A DNA stretch of 64,000 bases, taken from NCBI RefSeq assembly GCF_002177115.1, contig NZ_MVAG01000108.1, forward strand, positions 1-64,000, read 5' to 3'. Of the stretch, positions 7,519 through 16,491 are shown one piece after another. Source of the DNA: Chryseobacterium mucoviscidosis (GTDB lineage Bacteria; Bacteroidota; Bacteroidia; Flavobacteriales; Weeksellaceae). The notes beneath the pieces were generated by a model, which worked only from the letters and a program-made list of their open reading frames with translations, was not told where the DNA came from and searched no databases. Every line of letters begins with the position of its first letter. Positions within the stretch are counted from its first letter, which is position 1. Made by a program: the position numbers and the translations under genes.

Positions 7519-8742
7519 ATGTATTCAATAATAGACATAGAAAGTAATGGTGCAGGTTACAGAAAAGAATGCATTATCGATATTGCGGTTTACAGATATG
7601 ACGGTCAGAAAATTGTGGACCAGTTTATTTCATTGGTAAACCCCGAAAGTGATATTACCCCTTTTGTGCAGAAATTAACCAATATTACCCCGAAAATGGT
7701 TAAAACTGCCCCGAAATTCCATGAAATTGCGCGTAGAATTGTTGAAATTACTGCAAATACAACTTTGGTAGGTCATAACATCGATTTTGATTACAGAATG
7801 CTTCGCCAGTCGTTTCAAAGATTAGGCTATGAATTTAAAATCAATACTTTAGATACAATTCCTTTAGCTAAAAAGCTGATTCCGGATGAGGTTAGCTATT
7901 CTCTCGGAAAACTGGTAAAATCTTTAGGAATTCCTCTAACCAATCATCACAGAGCAGAAGGCGATGCAAGAGCGACGCTGGAATTATTCAAACTTCTGAT
8001 TTCAAAAGACACGGAAAATGAAATCATTCAGAAACAGCATGATGAAACCAATTCCAAGACTTACATCAACAAAATCAAGGAATTAACGCAGGATCTTCCG
8101 AATGAAAAAGGCTTTGTGTATTTTCAGAATGAAGCGGGAAAGATCATTTTTTCCGATCATGTTCAGGATATTAATAAATTTTCAAAAAAAGTTTTTAATT
8201 CCAAATCTAAAAAGTGGGAAACCATTCAGAAAGACGTTGAACAGATCAACTACGAACTTACCGGAACGGATATCATTGCCAAGCTGATTCTGAATTCAAA
8301 AGGAATTAAAAAAAGAGAAATCCTTCCTTTCGGTCTGTATTGCAGAAACGGAAAATACGTCGTGGAAAAAAACAAGCTGAATAAACTGGAAAAACCGATT
8401 TTAAAATTCAGGTCTTTTACACAAGGCTCGAAAGCGGTACAGTTCATCGGAAAGTTCGAAGAATATAATGATATAGAAGTTTTTAAAAAGAAAATCGAAT
8501 TTAGAAAACGAAATGAACTCTGGTTAGGACAAGGCCGAAAACTGGGCGAAAAACTGTTTTTGATTATCGAAAACGGAAAAGTGGTTTCTTACGGTTTTTA
8601 TGAACTTTTCACGCAGATTCAAACCTTAAGCAAGCTTAATAAATTAAAGATCGATCTGCTTTCACAATCTGCAGACCTCGTTAATGAGCTGCAGTTGGCT
8701 TTGCTCAGGGGGGATTTTGAAACCCTGCCTTTACCGAAATAG
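7519..8742 (+). CDS. DEDDh exonuclease fused to a degenerate GIY-YIG-like domain
   Basis: 407 residues. Residues 1-160 form a DnaQ/epsilon-type 3'-5' exonuclease: IIDIESNG supplies Asp and Glu, HNIDFDYRML the next Asp, and HRAEGDARA the His and last Asp of DEDDh. The rest resembles the UvrC/Cho arrangement: LPNEKGFVYFQNEAGKIIFSD aligns with the start of a GIY-YIG domain (usual form LPxxPGVYxFxxxxGxxIYVGK). The second motif is FSD instead of YVG, and the usual Lys and Arg are not visible, so that part is probably not catalytic. It is a single-gene unit. Confidence 0.8.
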   Translation: MYSIIDIESNGAGYRKECIIDIAVYRYDGQKIVDQFISLVNPESDITPFVQKLTNITPKMVKTAPKFHEIARRIVEITANTTLVGHNIDFDYRMLRQSFQRLGYEFKINTLDTIPLAKKLIPDEVSYSLGKLVKSLGIPLTNHHRAEGDARATLELFKLLISKDTENEIIQKQHDETNSKTYINKIKELTQDLPNEKGFVYFQNEAGKIIFSDHVQDINKFSKKVFNSKSKKWETIQKDVEQINYELTGTDIIAKLILNSKGIKKREILPFGLYCRNGKYVVEKNKLNKLEKPILKFRSFTQGSKAVQFIGKFEEYNDIEVFKKKIEFRKRNELWLGQGRKLGEKLFLIIENGKVVSYGFYELFTQIQTLSKLNKLKIDLLSQSADLVNELQLALLRGDFETLPLPK

Positions 8743-8808
8743 TAGAACCCTGCTGAATCTGAAAGGAATCATTTTAAAATCAGTTTTTTAAAAGTAAAAA
8801 AGAATTAG

Positions 8809-8816
8809 TATTTTTG
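8809..8816 (+). promoter_or_regulatory. -7 box of the lysA leader transcript
   Basis: TATTTTTG matches TAnnTTTG. Transcription should start near 8823, giving a leader of about 170 nt before lysA. The -33 region is a plain T-run. Confidence 0.6.
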
Positions 8817-8835
8817 TAAAAAATTAAAGAAAGCA

Positions 8836-8907
8836 ATGCTAAATTTTAAACAACATAAAACCGGTAAAAAGGGAACTGTAAAGTTCTCTAAGGTTTGGAA
8901 TGTATAA
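8836..8907 (+). CDS. Putative 23-residue leader peptide upstream of lysA
   Basis: ATG at 8836 and TAA at 8905-8907. The peptide has 6 lysines in 23 residues (positions 5, 8, 11, 12, 16, 19). It begins MLNFKQHKTG and ends SKVWNV. It starts about 13 nt after the predicted transcript start and is preceded by AAGAAAGCA, a possible weak ribosome site. Its stop codon overlaps the 5' arm of a possible antiterminator (8906-8913). The context suggests a ribosome-sensed lysine leader. Without conservation data it could also be a chance frame. Confidence 0.45.
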   Translation: MLNFKQHKTGKKGTVKFSKVWNV

Positions 8908-8975
8908 AAGAGTTGTATTGCATAAAAAATAATTATGAATGGCAGACTCTTTTTTCGAAGAATCTGCCTTTTTTA
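8906..8975 (+). promoter_or_regulatory. Putative transcription attenuator of lysA
   Basis: Two mutually exclusive structures are visible. The terminator pairs GGCAGA (8941-8946) with TCTGCC (8963-8968), extended by TCTT with AAGA, and is followed by six T. The alternative pairs AAAAGAGT (8906-8913) with ACTCTTTT (8946-8953), using the 5' arm of the terminator. A ribosome finishing the leader peptide would cover 8906-8913; one stalled at Lys19 (8890-8892) would leave it free. lysA starts 16 nt after the terminator, so its expression needs read-through. Confidence 0.55.
8941..8974 (+). terminator. Rho-independent terminator in the lysA leader
   Basis: GGCAGA-cTCTT-loop-AAGAa-TCTGCC followed by TTTTTT. 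No gene ends before it except the 23-codon frame, and lysA begins at 8991. Confidence 0.85.
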
Positions 8976-8990
8976 TGCTAAAAAGAAATT

Positions 8991-10190
8991 ATGAATTCAA
9001 AAGAATTATTAAAGATTGCCAATGAGTTTGGCACCCCGGTGTATGTTTATGATGCCGAATCCATTAAAACACAATACGAGAAACTTACCTCTTCTTTCCT
9101 AAAACACACAAAGTTTTTCTACGCAGCGAAAGCGCTTACCAATATCAACATCCTGAAGTATGTGAAAAATCTGGGAGCTTCATTAGATTGTGTATCCATC
9201 AATGAAGTAAAACTAGGTTTAAAAGCAGGTTTTCCAAAAGAAAAAATACTTTTTACACCCAATTGTGTGGATCTCGCCGAGATCGAAGAAGCGATGACTT
9301 TCGGGGTGCACATCAATATCGATAATATTTCTATTCTGGAGCAGTTCGGGAACAAATACGGAAACTCTTACCCGATTTTAGTAAGAATCAACCCGCATAT
9401 TTTTGCCGGCGGAAACTATAAAATTTCTACAGGACATATCGACAGTAAATTCGGGATTTCCATCCATCAGGTTCGTCATATCGAAAGAGTGATGAAATCT
9501 ACCAACCTTAATGTGGAAGGTCTTCATATGCACACCGGAAGCGAGATCAAAGATCCGGATGTTTTTCTTCAGGCTTTGGAGATCATGCTGGAATTATCCG
9601 AACATTTCCCGAATCTGAAATATCTGGATATGGGAAGTGGTTTCAAAATTCCTTATCAGGACACCGAAGAAGAAACCGACGTAAAAACATTAGGAAAAAA
9701 AGTGGAAAAAGTAATCTCCGAATTTTCAAAATCAACCGGAAAAAAATTCGAATTATGGTTCGAACCGGGGAAATTCCTTGTCGGAAAAAGCGGATATTTA
9801 CTGGTGAAAGCCAACGTGATTAAACAAACAACGGCAACTGTTTTTGTCGGGGTGAATTCAGGATTCAACCATCTGATCCGTCCGATGTTCTACGATTCTT
9901 ACCATGTGATCGAAAATTTATCGAACCCGAAAGGAGCGGAAAGAATTTATACCGTGGTAGGAAACATTTGCGAAACAGACACTTTTGCATGGGACAGAAA
10001 GCTTAATGAAGTAAGAGAAGGCGATATTCTGGCGTTCCACAATGCAGGAGCTTACGGTTTTGAGATGAGTTCCAACTTTAATTCAAGGTTAAAACCTGCC
10101 GAAGTTCTGTTTTTGGACGGAAAAGCCCACCTTATCAGAAAAAGAGATGAATTCGAAGATCTTTTGAAAAATCAGATCGAGGTGTTGTAG
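8991..10190 (+). CDS. lysA: Diaminopimelate decarboxylase
   Basis: Last step of lysine synthesis: meso-diaminopimelate to L-lysine and CO2, with PLP. 399 residues, alanine-racemase fold type III. Lys47 in FFYAAKALTN is the PLP-binding lysine. HMHTGSEI (the family's HIGSQ-type motif), LDMGSGF, FEPGKFLV and the C-terminal Cys motif GNICETDTFA are all present. The AHNAGAYGFEMSSNFNSRLKPAEV end is typical. It is transcribed alone and probably controlled by the attenuator-like leader in front of it. Confidence 0.95.
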   Translation: MNSKELLKIANEFGTPVYVYDAESIKTQYEKLTSSFLKHTKFFYAAKALTNINILKYVKNLGASLDCVSINEVKLGLKAGFPKEKILFTPNCVDLAEIEEAMTFGVHINIDNISILEQFGNKYGNSYPILVRINPHIFAGGNYKISTGHIDSKFGISIHQVRHIERVMKSTNLNVEGLHMHTGSEIKDPDVFLQALEIMLELSEHFPNLKYLDMGSGFKIPYQDTEEETDVKTLGKKVEKVISEFSKSTGKKFELWFEPGKFLVGKSGYLLVKANVIKQTTATVFVGVNSGFNHLIRPMFYDSYHVIENLSNPKGAERIYTVVGNICETDTFAWDRKLNEVREGDILAFHNAGAYGFEMSSNFNSRLKPAEVLFLDGKAHLIRKRDEFEDLLKNQIEVL

Positions 10191-10214
10191 TTAATTCCGC
10201 TCGAAGATATATGG

Positions 10215-10246
10215 AAGCTCCGCATTTTTTGCGGAGCTTTTTTTAT
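10215..10246 (+). terminator. Terminator of lysA
   Basis: Perfect 9-bp stem AGCTCCGCA/TGCGGAGCT (10216-10224 with 10230-10238) followed by a T-run. Confidence 0.9.
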
Positions 10247-10350
10247 TGTTTTTTAATATTTATTTTAAACTCTTGGCATAATCTTTACATCTCTACATTA
10301 TCAGTCCATTCCAAAATATTTCTGAAACATCAACACTAAAACATCAAAAT

Positions 10351-12084
10351 ATGGCTAAAAATATTGCAGAGCAAATTGTAGAAATGCTCGAAAACGCCAA
10401 TGTGAAAAGAATTTATGCCGTTACAGGCGACAGTTTAAACCATTTAAATATAGCCGTTAAAAAAAGCAGCATCGAATGGATTCACGTAAGACACGAAGAA
10501 GCAGGAGCGTATGCCACTGCTGCGGAAGCGGAACTGGATGGTTTTGCAGTTTGCGCCGGAAGCTGCGGACCGGGACACGTTCATTTAATCAATGGTGTTT
10601 ATGAGGCACACCGTTCTCATGTTCCGATGCTGGTTATTGCTTCCACGATTCCAAGTGAAGAAATGGGGATGGATTATTTTCAGGAGACAAACACCATTAA
10701 GTTATTCGACGATTGTAGTCATTATAACCAAATGATTACAAGACCGGAACAGGTTCAGCGGACGGTACAGACGGCAATTCAGCATGCAATTTCCAAAAAA
10801 GGCGTTGCGGTAATCGGTCTTCCGGGAGACGTTTCGGAGCTGGATGCAGAAGAAGCGGTGACTTCCAATAAAATTTTCAGAACAAATCCTGTTATTCGTC
10901 CTTCAGATGAAGAATTAAAAGAACTCGCAGATTTAATCAACGACAGTAAAAAAGTAACGATCTATTGCGGAATCGGTGCGGAAAATGCCAATCCGGAAGT
11001 TGTGGAACTTTCAAAATATTTAAAAGCTCCGGTGGGATATTCTTTCCGCGGAAAAATGTCTATTCAACCCAATAATCCCAATGAAGTCGGGTTAACCGGA
11101 CTTCTGGGACTTCCTTCTGCTTATCATGCCATGCACGAAGCCGATCTTCTGATTCTTCTGGGGACAGATTTCCCTTACGAGAAATTTATGCCCGTCAAAA
11201 ACAAAATTGTACAAATTGATGAAGCTCCTGAACGATTGGGAAGAAGAGCAAAGCTGGAATTGGGATTAACGGGCGATGTAAAAGAAACCATCAAAGCACT
11301 TTTACCATTATTGAAAGAAAAAACAGACGGCAATTTCCTTAAACAGCAGCTTGAGTTTTATGAAAAGGTTAAAGAAAATCAGCTTACGTATGTGAAAGAT
11401 CCTGGAACTGAAAATGCCATTCAGCCGGAGTTTGTTACCCATACATTGGATAAACTGGCAAAAAAAGATGCAATTTTTACCGTAGATACAGGAATGTGCT
11501 GTGTTTGGGGCGCGAGATACATCACAGGAACCGGAGAACGGAAAATGCTCGGTTCTTTCAATCACGGTTCTATGGCGAATGCGATGCCGATGGCAATTGG
11601 AGCGTCTTTAGCGTATCCTGAAAGGCAGGTTGTAGCTTTATGCGGCGACGGAGGTTTATCCATGCTTTTGGGAGATATGGCAACGATTTTTCAGTATAAA
11701 CTACCAGTGAAAATTATTGTGTTCAATAACCGGTCTTTAGGAATGGTAAAACTGGAAATGGAAGTTGGAGGAATGCCGGACAATGAAACAGATATGATTA
11801 ATCCGGATTTTGCAATGATTGCTCATGCAATGGGATATCCCGGAAAAAATGTAAACAGACCTGAAGATGTGGAAGCTGCCATTAAAGAATGTCTAAATTA
11901 TAATGGTCCTTATCTTTTAAATATTTTTACCAATCCGAATGCACTGGCTTTACCGCCGAAAATTGAAGCCGCGCAGGTTTTAGGAATGACAAAATCCATG
12001 GCTCAGCTTATGTTGGGAGGAAAAATGGAAGAAGCACTCGACACTGTGAAAAGCAATTACAAACACATTAAAGATCTATTGTAA
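10351..12084 (+). CDS. poxB: Thiamine-diphosphate-dependent pyruvate oxidase/dehydrogenase (quinone)
   Basis: 577 residues, close to E. coli PoxB in length. It has three domains: N-terminal TPP pyrimidine domain with catalytic Glu50 (VRHEEAGAYAT), central FAD/nucleotide domain (about 190-330) and C-terminal TPP-binding domain with GDGGLSMLLGDMATIFQY...NN, the metal/diphosphate motif. The family oxidises pyruvate to acetate and CO2 and passes electrons to quinone at the membrane. Pyruvate oxidase producing acetyl phosphate is a less likely alternative. It is a single-gene unit with no partner subunits nearby. Confidence 0.85.
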   Translation: MAKNIAEQIVEMLENANVKRIYAVTGDSLNHLNIAVKKSSIEWIHVRHEEAGAYATAAEAELDGFAVCAGSCGPGHVHLINGVYEAHRSHVPMLVIASTIPSEEMGMDYFQETNTIKLFDDCSHYNQMITRPEQVQRTVQTAIQHAISKKGVAVIGLPGDVSELDAEEAVTSNKIFRTNPVIRPSDEELKELADLINDSKKVTIYCGIGAENANPEVVELSKYLKAPVGYSFRGKMSIQPNNPNEVGLTGLLGLPSAYHAMHEADLLILLGTDFPYEKFMPVKNKIVQIDEAPERLGRRAKLELGLTGDVKETIKALLPLLKEKTDGNFLKQQLEFYEKVKENQLTYVKDPGTENAIQPEFVTHTLDKLAKKDAIFTVDTGMCCVWGARYITGTGERKMLGSFNHGSMANAMPMAIGASLAYPERQVVALCGDGGLSMLLGDMATIFQYKLPVKIIVFNNRSLGMVKLEMEVGGMPDNETDMINPDFAMIAHAMGYPGKNVNRPEDVEAAIKECLNYNGPYLLNIFTNPNALALPPKIEAAQVLGMTKSMAQLMLGGKMEEALDTVKSNYKHIKDLL

Positions 12085-12155
12085 TATCCATCATCAGATA
12101 ATGCTTTTCTCTCATTGGTTTAAGTATTATCTTTGTTTAAGTAAATTTAATTTTA

Positions 12156-12656
12156 ATGAAAAATCCTATGAGAACGATACTAATACTTCTTACGTTTTTT
12201 GCATCAAATTTTGCTTTTGCCCAATTTAATGATGTAGAAGAAAGAGACGATAATTTTATGACGGAGAACAATAAAAATATTCTCAAAATAGATATAAAAG
12301 AGCCTCTGTTGCAGGTAGCCGTAAAAAACTGTAACGATTTTAAGGCGGCAAGTTTCGAAGGCGGAATTCCGGCTTACAAAGAAATGCTGAGAAAGTATAT
12401 GTACGATTACCTGAATACAGATTTTTATGTGCTGAACGGTGATTTCACATTTACCCTTACCGTAGACCAAAACGGAAAAGTCACCAATATCGAAGGAAGC
12501 CCGAAAGTTTCAAACAGTCAGGTGTTTTTTGATGATATGAAATATGTCGTAAGAAGAATCAAGAAAAACTGGATTCCTGCAAGCTGCAACGGACAGCCTG
12601 TAACATCTCAGATCAAAATAAAAATGAATCTGTCTTCCATAGCAACAGATGTATAA
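12156..12656 (+). CDS. Secreted TonB-C-terminal-like protein (first of three tandem paralogues)
   Basis: 166 residues. A signal peptide (ILILLTFFASNFAFAQ) ends near residue 23; an internal ATG at 12168 is an equally good start. The C-terminal half carries the fold signature of TonB C-terminal domains: FTLTVDQNGKVTNIEG, then DDMKYVVRRIKKNWIPASCNGQPVTSQIKIKMNL. Unlike a real TonB it is exported and lacks an anchoring helix and Pro-rich spacer. It is followed 17 bp later by a paralogue, so the three genes form an operon. Role unknown; periplasmic or surface. Confidence 0.65.
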   Translation: MKNPMRTILILLTFFASNFAFAQFNDVEERDDNFMTENNKNILKIDIKEPLLQVAVKNCNDFKAASFEGGIPAYKEMLRKYMYDYLNTDFYVLNGDFTFTLTVDQNGKVTNIEGSPKVSNSQVFFDDMKYVVRRIKKNWIPASCNGQPVTSQIKIKMNLSSIATDV

Positions 12657-12673
12657 GACAACTTTTAATAACC

Positions 12674-13090
12674 ATGAAAAAATATCTTTTAATTTTACCT
12701 TTATTGCTTATTGGCGGTAAAGGCTTTTCTCAGGAAAATACAACTCAGGTTCAGCAGACAGCGGAAAGTTACCAGAAAGCAGAATTTCCGGGAGGCGATC
12801 AGGCTTTTCAGAAAGAATTCATGAATATGGTCCATGCCTATATCGATATGGCTCTGTATGCCATTCAGGGAAAAGTTACCTTTGTGTTTAATATTGATTC
12901 CAGAGGAAAAATCAGCCAGATCGATGTTCTTCCGAAATTCAAAAACAATGAAATGTTTATCGACGATATGAAATATGCGGCGAAAAAAGTAAAAGGAAAA
13001 TGGACTCCCGCAAAGAAGAACGGCGTTCCGGTCGATTCAAAATTTGTTATGAAGGTGAATTTCAGTACCAATACTTACGACCATGATTAA
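12674..13090 (+). CDS. Secreted TonB-C-terminal-like protein (second paralogue)
   Basis: 138 residues. Signal peptide KYLLILPLLLIGGKGFSQ. The mature part contains AEFPGGDQAFQKEF, a motif common before TonB-C domains in Bacteroidota, then VTFVFNIDSRGKISQIDV and DDMKYAAKKVKGKWTPAKKNGVPVDSKFVMKV. The stop overlaps the start of the next gene by 8 bp, which indicates coupled translation. Function unknown. Confidence 0.65.
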   Translation: MKKYLLILPLLLIGGKGFSQENTTQVQQTAESYQKAEFPGGDQAFQKEFMNMVHAYIDMALYAIQGKVTFVFNIDSRGKISQIDVLPKFKNNEMFIDDMKYAAKKVKGKWTPAKKNGVPVDSKFVMKVNFSTNTYDHD

Positions 13091-13811
13091 AAAGTTTTTG
13101 AGTTTTTCTGCAATCGTCATATTTTCTGTATCTCATGCTCAGGTTTTAGATGAATACCCTAAAAATCAGGAATTTTATGAAGGCGGAATGGTAAATTTCT
13201 ACAAAGAAGCGCATGATTATTTGTCTAAAGGTAATTTTAAAAAATGCAGTGATCAGGAAATTTATCAGCCAAGATTTGTGGTAACAAAAGATGCGGTTGT
13301 GAAACTGGTTAAAGATAACGACACTGCAAATATTGCAAAAAACAGATGCGCATACGATCTGTCGCTTGAACTTCTGAAAAATCTGAAACACTGGAAACCC
13401 GCGGAAGTAAAAGGAGGAAAATTCGGTGCTTTGGCAGAATTCATATTGTATCCGAATGATGTTATGGAAAATTATAAAGAAGGATATAACGCGAATAATT
13501 ATGTTTTGTCTGCACAGTATCCAAAAGGCTACGAGAGATTTAGAAAGGATTTTCATGATGAGTTTATGAGTTTGTTTACAGACTATCACATTAATGGCAA
13601 CGTTAATCTGGAGTTTTATATCAATCAAAAAGGAGAAATTACAAATCCCAGAATCTATCCTGAGATTTATGATCCAAAATTTAATATCGATTTTCTGAGA
13701 ACTTTGTCTCGACTTAAAAAAGTCTGGAAACCAGCTTTATATTCTAATATCCCTATAAAAGATAAAATAGTTTATCCCATGAATTTTTCTATAAATTTCT
13801 ATGAAAGATAA
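13083..13811 (+). CDS. Secreted protein with two TonB-C-like halves (third paralogue)
   Basis: 242 residues. Signal peptide FLSFSAIVIFSVSHAQ. Two degenerate copies of the same fold are visible: residues about 20-110 (FYEGGMVNFYKEAHDYLS ... LLKNLKHWKPAEVKGG) and 130-240 (YPKGYERFRKDFHDEF ... FLRTLSRLKKVWKPALYSNIP). It starts inside the last codons of the preceding gene. The tandem arrangement with two single-domain paralogues suggests duplication and fusion. Function unknown. Confidence 0.6.
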   Translation: MIKKFLSFSAIVIFSVSHAQVLDEYPKNQEFYEGGMVNFYKEAHDYLSKGNFKKCSDQEIYQPRFVVTKDAVVKLVKDNDTANIAKNRCAYDLSLELLKNLKHWKPAEVKGGKFGALAEFILYPNDVMENYKEGYNANNYVLSAQYPKGYERFRKDFHDEFMSLFTDYHINGNVNLEFYINQKGEITNPRIYPEIYDPKFNIDFLRTLSRLKKVWKPALYSNIPIKDKIVYPMNFSINFYER

Positions 13812-13837
13812 TCCTGACATTCTGTCACAATATTTTG

Positions 13838-13845
13838 TATCTTTG
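13838..13845 (+). promoter_or_regulatory. -7 box of miaB
   Basis: TATCTTTG (TAnnTTTG) about 90 bp before miaB. No good -33 box is obvious. Confidence 0.6.
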
Positions 13846-13938
13846 CAAATTCAATAAGTTCAGAATTTAATGTTTTGAGTTCAAACCTGTATGTGTAGAA
13901 CCTTAGACGTTAAATTTTAAACCTCAAATTCGATTATC

Positions 13939-15378
13939 GTGCAGGAAAAATATATAGACGAAACAAAACAGGGAGAAGCTTTTGCCATTGCGGAAAAAGC
14001 AGAAAACTCAAAGAAATTATTCTTGGAGAGCTACGGTTGTCAGATGAATTTCTCTGACTCTGAGATTGTGGCATCCATACTTAATGAACAGGGGTATAAT
14101 ACCACTTTAAAAGCGGAAGAAGCAGATTTAATTCTTTTAAACACCTGTTCCATCCGTGAAAAAGCCGAGCAGACCGTAAGAATGCGTCTTTCACAGTTCA
14201 AAAACCTGAAGAAAGAAAAACCGAACATGACGGTTGGCGTTTTGGGTTGTATGGCAGAAAGACTGAAAACCAAATTCTTAGAAGAAGAACAGTTGGTGGA
14301 TCTTGTGGTTGGTCCCGATGCGTATAGAGATTTACCCAATCTTTTAAAAGAAACAGAAGACGGAAGAGATGCGATTAACGTAATCCTTTCCAAAGAAGAA
14401 ACATATGCAGATATCAATCCGGTTCGTTTAGGCGGAAATGGGGTTACAGCTTTTGTAACGATTACAAGAGGCTGCGATAATATGTGTACGTTCTGCGTTG
14501 TTCCTTTCACGAGAGGAAGAGAAAGAAGCCGTGATCCGCACTCTATTCTGGATGAATGTAAAAGCCTTTGGGAAAGCGGGTATAAAGAAATTACCTTATT
14601 AGGACAAAACGTAGATTCTTACCTTTGGTATGGAGGCGGTCCTAAAAAAGATTTCGCCAAAGCATCTGAAATGCAGAAAGCTACAGCAGTAAATTTTGCC
14701 CAGTTGCTTGATTTGGTTGCAAAAGCCGTTCCTGAAATGAGAATCCGTTTCTCTACTTCCAATCCGCAGGATATGAGTCTGGATGTATTCAGAATGATGG
14801 CAAAACACGATAACATCTGTAAATATGTTCACCTTCCGGTTCAGAGCGGAAGCAACAATATGCTGGAAGCCATGAACAGACAGCACACCCGCGAAGAATA
14901 TTTAGATTTAATTAAAAAAGCAAAAGAAATCGTTCCCGAAGTTGCTTTTTCTCAGGATATGATCGTCGGTTTCTGCAGCGAAACAGAAGAAGATCACCAA
15001 GATACATTAAGCTTAATGAGAGAAGTGGAATACGACTACGGTTATATGTTCGCTTATTCAGAAAGACCGGGAACTCCCGCTCACAAAAAGATGGAGGACA
15101 ATATTCCGGCAGACGTTAAACAGAGACGTTTGGCAGAAGTCATTGCCTTACAGGGAGAACTGTCCAGAAAAAGAATGAAATCTTATGTAGGAAGAGTTCA
15201 CCAGATTTTAATTGAAGGAACTTCCAAAAAGAACGAAAACCAGTGGAAAGGAAGAAACTCCCAGAATGCGGTTTGCGTTTTCGATAAACTGGAAGGTCAG
15301 AAAATTGGTGACATTGTGGACGTTTTTGTTTTTGACAATACACAGGGCACACTTTTAGGGGAAACGGTTTCAAAATAA
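13939..15378 (+). CDS. miaB: tRNA-2-methylthio-N6-dimethylallyladenosine synthase
   Basis: Radical-SAM enzyme that methylthiolates i6A37 in tRNAs reading UNN codons. 479 residues: N-terminal UPF0004 domain with three cluster cysteines ([33 protein letters not shown]), radical-SAM motif [21 protein letters not shown], and a C-terminal TRAM domain from about residue 415. The start is GTG at 13939; no in-frame ATG precedes the first conserved residues. The next gene begins only 3 bp after its stop. Confidence 0.95.
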   Translation: MQEKYIDETKQGEAFAIAEKAENSKKLFLESYGCQMNFSDSEIVASILNEQGYNTTLKAEEADLILLNTCSIREKAEQTVRMRLSQFKNLKKEKPNMTVGVLGCMAERLKTKFLEEEQLVDLVVGPDAYRDLPNLLKETEDGRDAINVILSKEETYADINPVRLGGNGVTAFVTITRGCDNMCTFCVVPFTRGRERSRDPHSILDECKSLWESGYKEITLLGQNVDSYLWYGGGPKKDFAKASEMQKATAVNFAQLLDLVAKAVPEMRIRFSTSNPQDMSLDVFRMMAKHDNICKYVHLPVQSGSNNMLEAMNRQHTREEYLDLIKKAKEIVPEVAFSQDMIVGFCSETEEDHQDTLSLMREVEYDYGYMFAYSERPGTPAHKKMEDNIPADVKQRRLAEVIALQGELSRKRMKSYVGRVHQILIEGTSKKNENQWKGRNSQNAVCVFDKLEGQKIGDIVDVFVFDNTQGTLLGETVSK

Positions 15379-15381
15379 AAT

Positions 15382-16491
15382 ATGTCTGACGATTTAACGA
15401 CAAAGCAACTTTTAAATGATATTTCTGCGTTATTGGAAAATGCCAGAAATAAAGTTGTTGTTGCCGTTAATCAAACCATCGTTCTTACCTATTATGAAAT
15501 AGGAAGAATGATTGTGGAAGATGAACAGAATGGGGAAAACAGAGCAGAATATGGAAAAGCTGTTCTTAAAGATTTGTCATTACATCTTACAGAAAGATTT
15601 GGTAAGGGGTTTTCTGTTTCAAATCTTAAACAAATTAGGCAATTTTATATTGTCTATTCAAAAGGACAAACACCGTCTGTCTTTTTGCAAGATTTGGATA
15701 AGCATAATGAAAAAAGACAAACACTGTCTGACGAATCAGGAGTAATAACAAATCAAAAACCAACCCGGCAAGATTCTATAAAATTCAACCTTTCATGGTC
15801 TCATTATCTGAAATTAATGAGAATCAATGATATTAATGAGAGAAGGTTCTACGAAATTGAAAGTTATAAAAATAACTGGAGCCTAAGAGAATTACAGAGG
15901 CAGTACGATTCTGCTTTATATGCAAGACTGTCTTTAAGCAAAAATAAAGAAGAAATTCTTCAGCTTGCTGAAAAAGGACAAATTATAGAAAAGCCCAAAG
16001 ACCTCATCAAAGATCCTTATGTTTTGGAATTTCTGGGACTGTCTGAAAAACCTTATTATTCTGAAAACGAATTAGAGTCCGAATTAATTGATAAACTGGA
16101 ACATTTTCTTCTGGAATTAGGAACCGGATTTACCTTTGTTGCAAGACAGGACAGAATAACCTTTGATGAAAAGCAATTCCGTATAGATTTGGTGTTTTAC
16201 AACAGGGTTTTGAGATGTTTTGTCTTAATTGATTTAAAAATCGGCGAACTCAAACATCAGGATATCGGGCAAATGCAGATGTACGTCAACTATTACGATA
16301 GAGAAAAACGCCTTGAAGGTGAAAATAAAACCATAGGCATTATTCTTTGTCAGGATAAAAGTGAAGCTTTGGTAAGATATACTTTACCGGAAGATAACGA
16401 ACAGATTTTTGCAAGTAAATATTTTACCATATTGCCAAGTAAACAAGATTTTATTAACATTTTAAACTCAGACAATGGAAAAATTTCATAA
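15382..16491 (+). CDS. PDDEXK nuclease-domain protein, YhcG/DUF1016 family
   Basis: 369 residues. The N-terminal half is the DUF1016 N-domain (TYYEIGRMIVEDEQ...YGKAVLKDLSLHLTERFGKGFSVSNLKQIRQFY). The C-terminal half is a PD-(D/E)XK nuclease fold with FRIDLVFYNRVLRCFVLIDLKIGEL, where the Asp and DLK form the metal site, and DIGQMQMYVNYYD. The family is often found near restriction-modification or other defence genes. Here it sits 3 bp behind miaB and reads through into the next gene (17-bp overlap), so it looks like an accessory gene using a housekeeping transcript. Its biological role is not settled. Confidence 0.85.
   Translation: MSDDLTTKQLLNDISALLENARNKVVVAVNQTIVLTYYEIGRMIVEDEQNGENRAEYGKAVLKDLSLHLTERFGKGFSVSNLKQIRQFYIVYSKGQTPSVFLQDLDKHNEKRQTLSDESGVITNQKPTRQDSIKFNLSWSHYLKLMRINDINERRFYEIESYKNNWSLRELQRQYDSALYARLSLSKNKEEILQLAEKGQIIEKPKDLIKDPYVLEFLGLSEKPYYSENELESELIDKLEHFLLELGTGFTFVARQDRITFDEKQFRIDLVFYNRVLRCFVLIDLKIGELKHQDIGQMQMYVNYYDREKRLEGENKTIGIILCQDKSEALVRYTLPEDNEQIFASKYFTILPSKQDFINILNSDNGKIS

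Noticed and set aside
8991..10190. Lysine riboswitch before lysA
   Set aside because: The leader is only about 170 nt and taken up by a 23-codon frame and simple hairpins; the five-helix lysine aptamer pattern is not visible.
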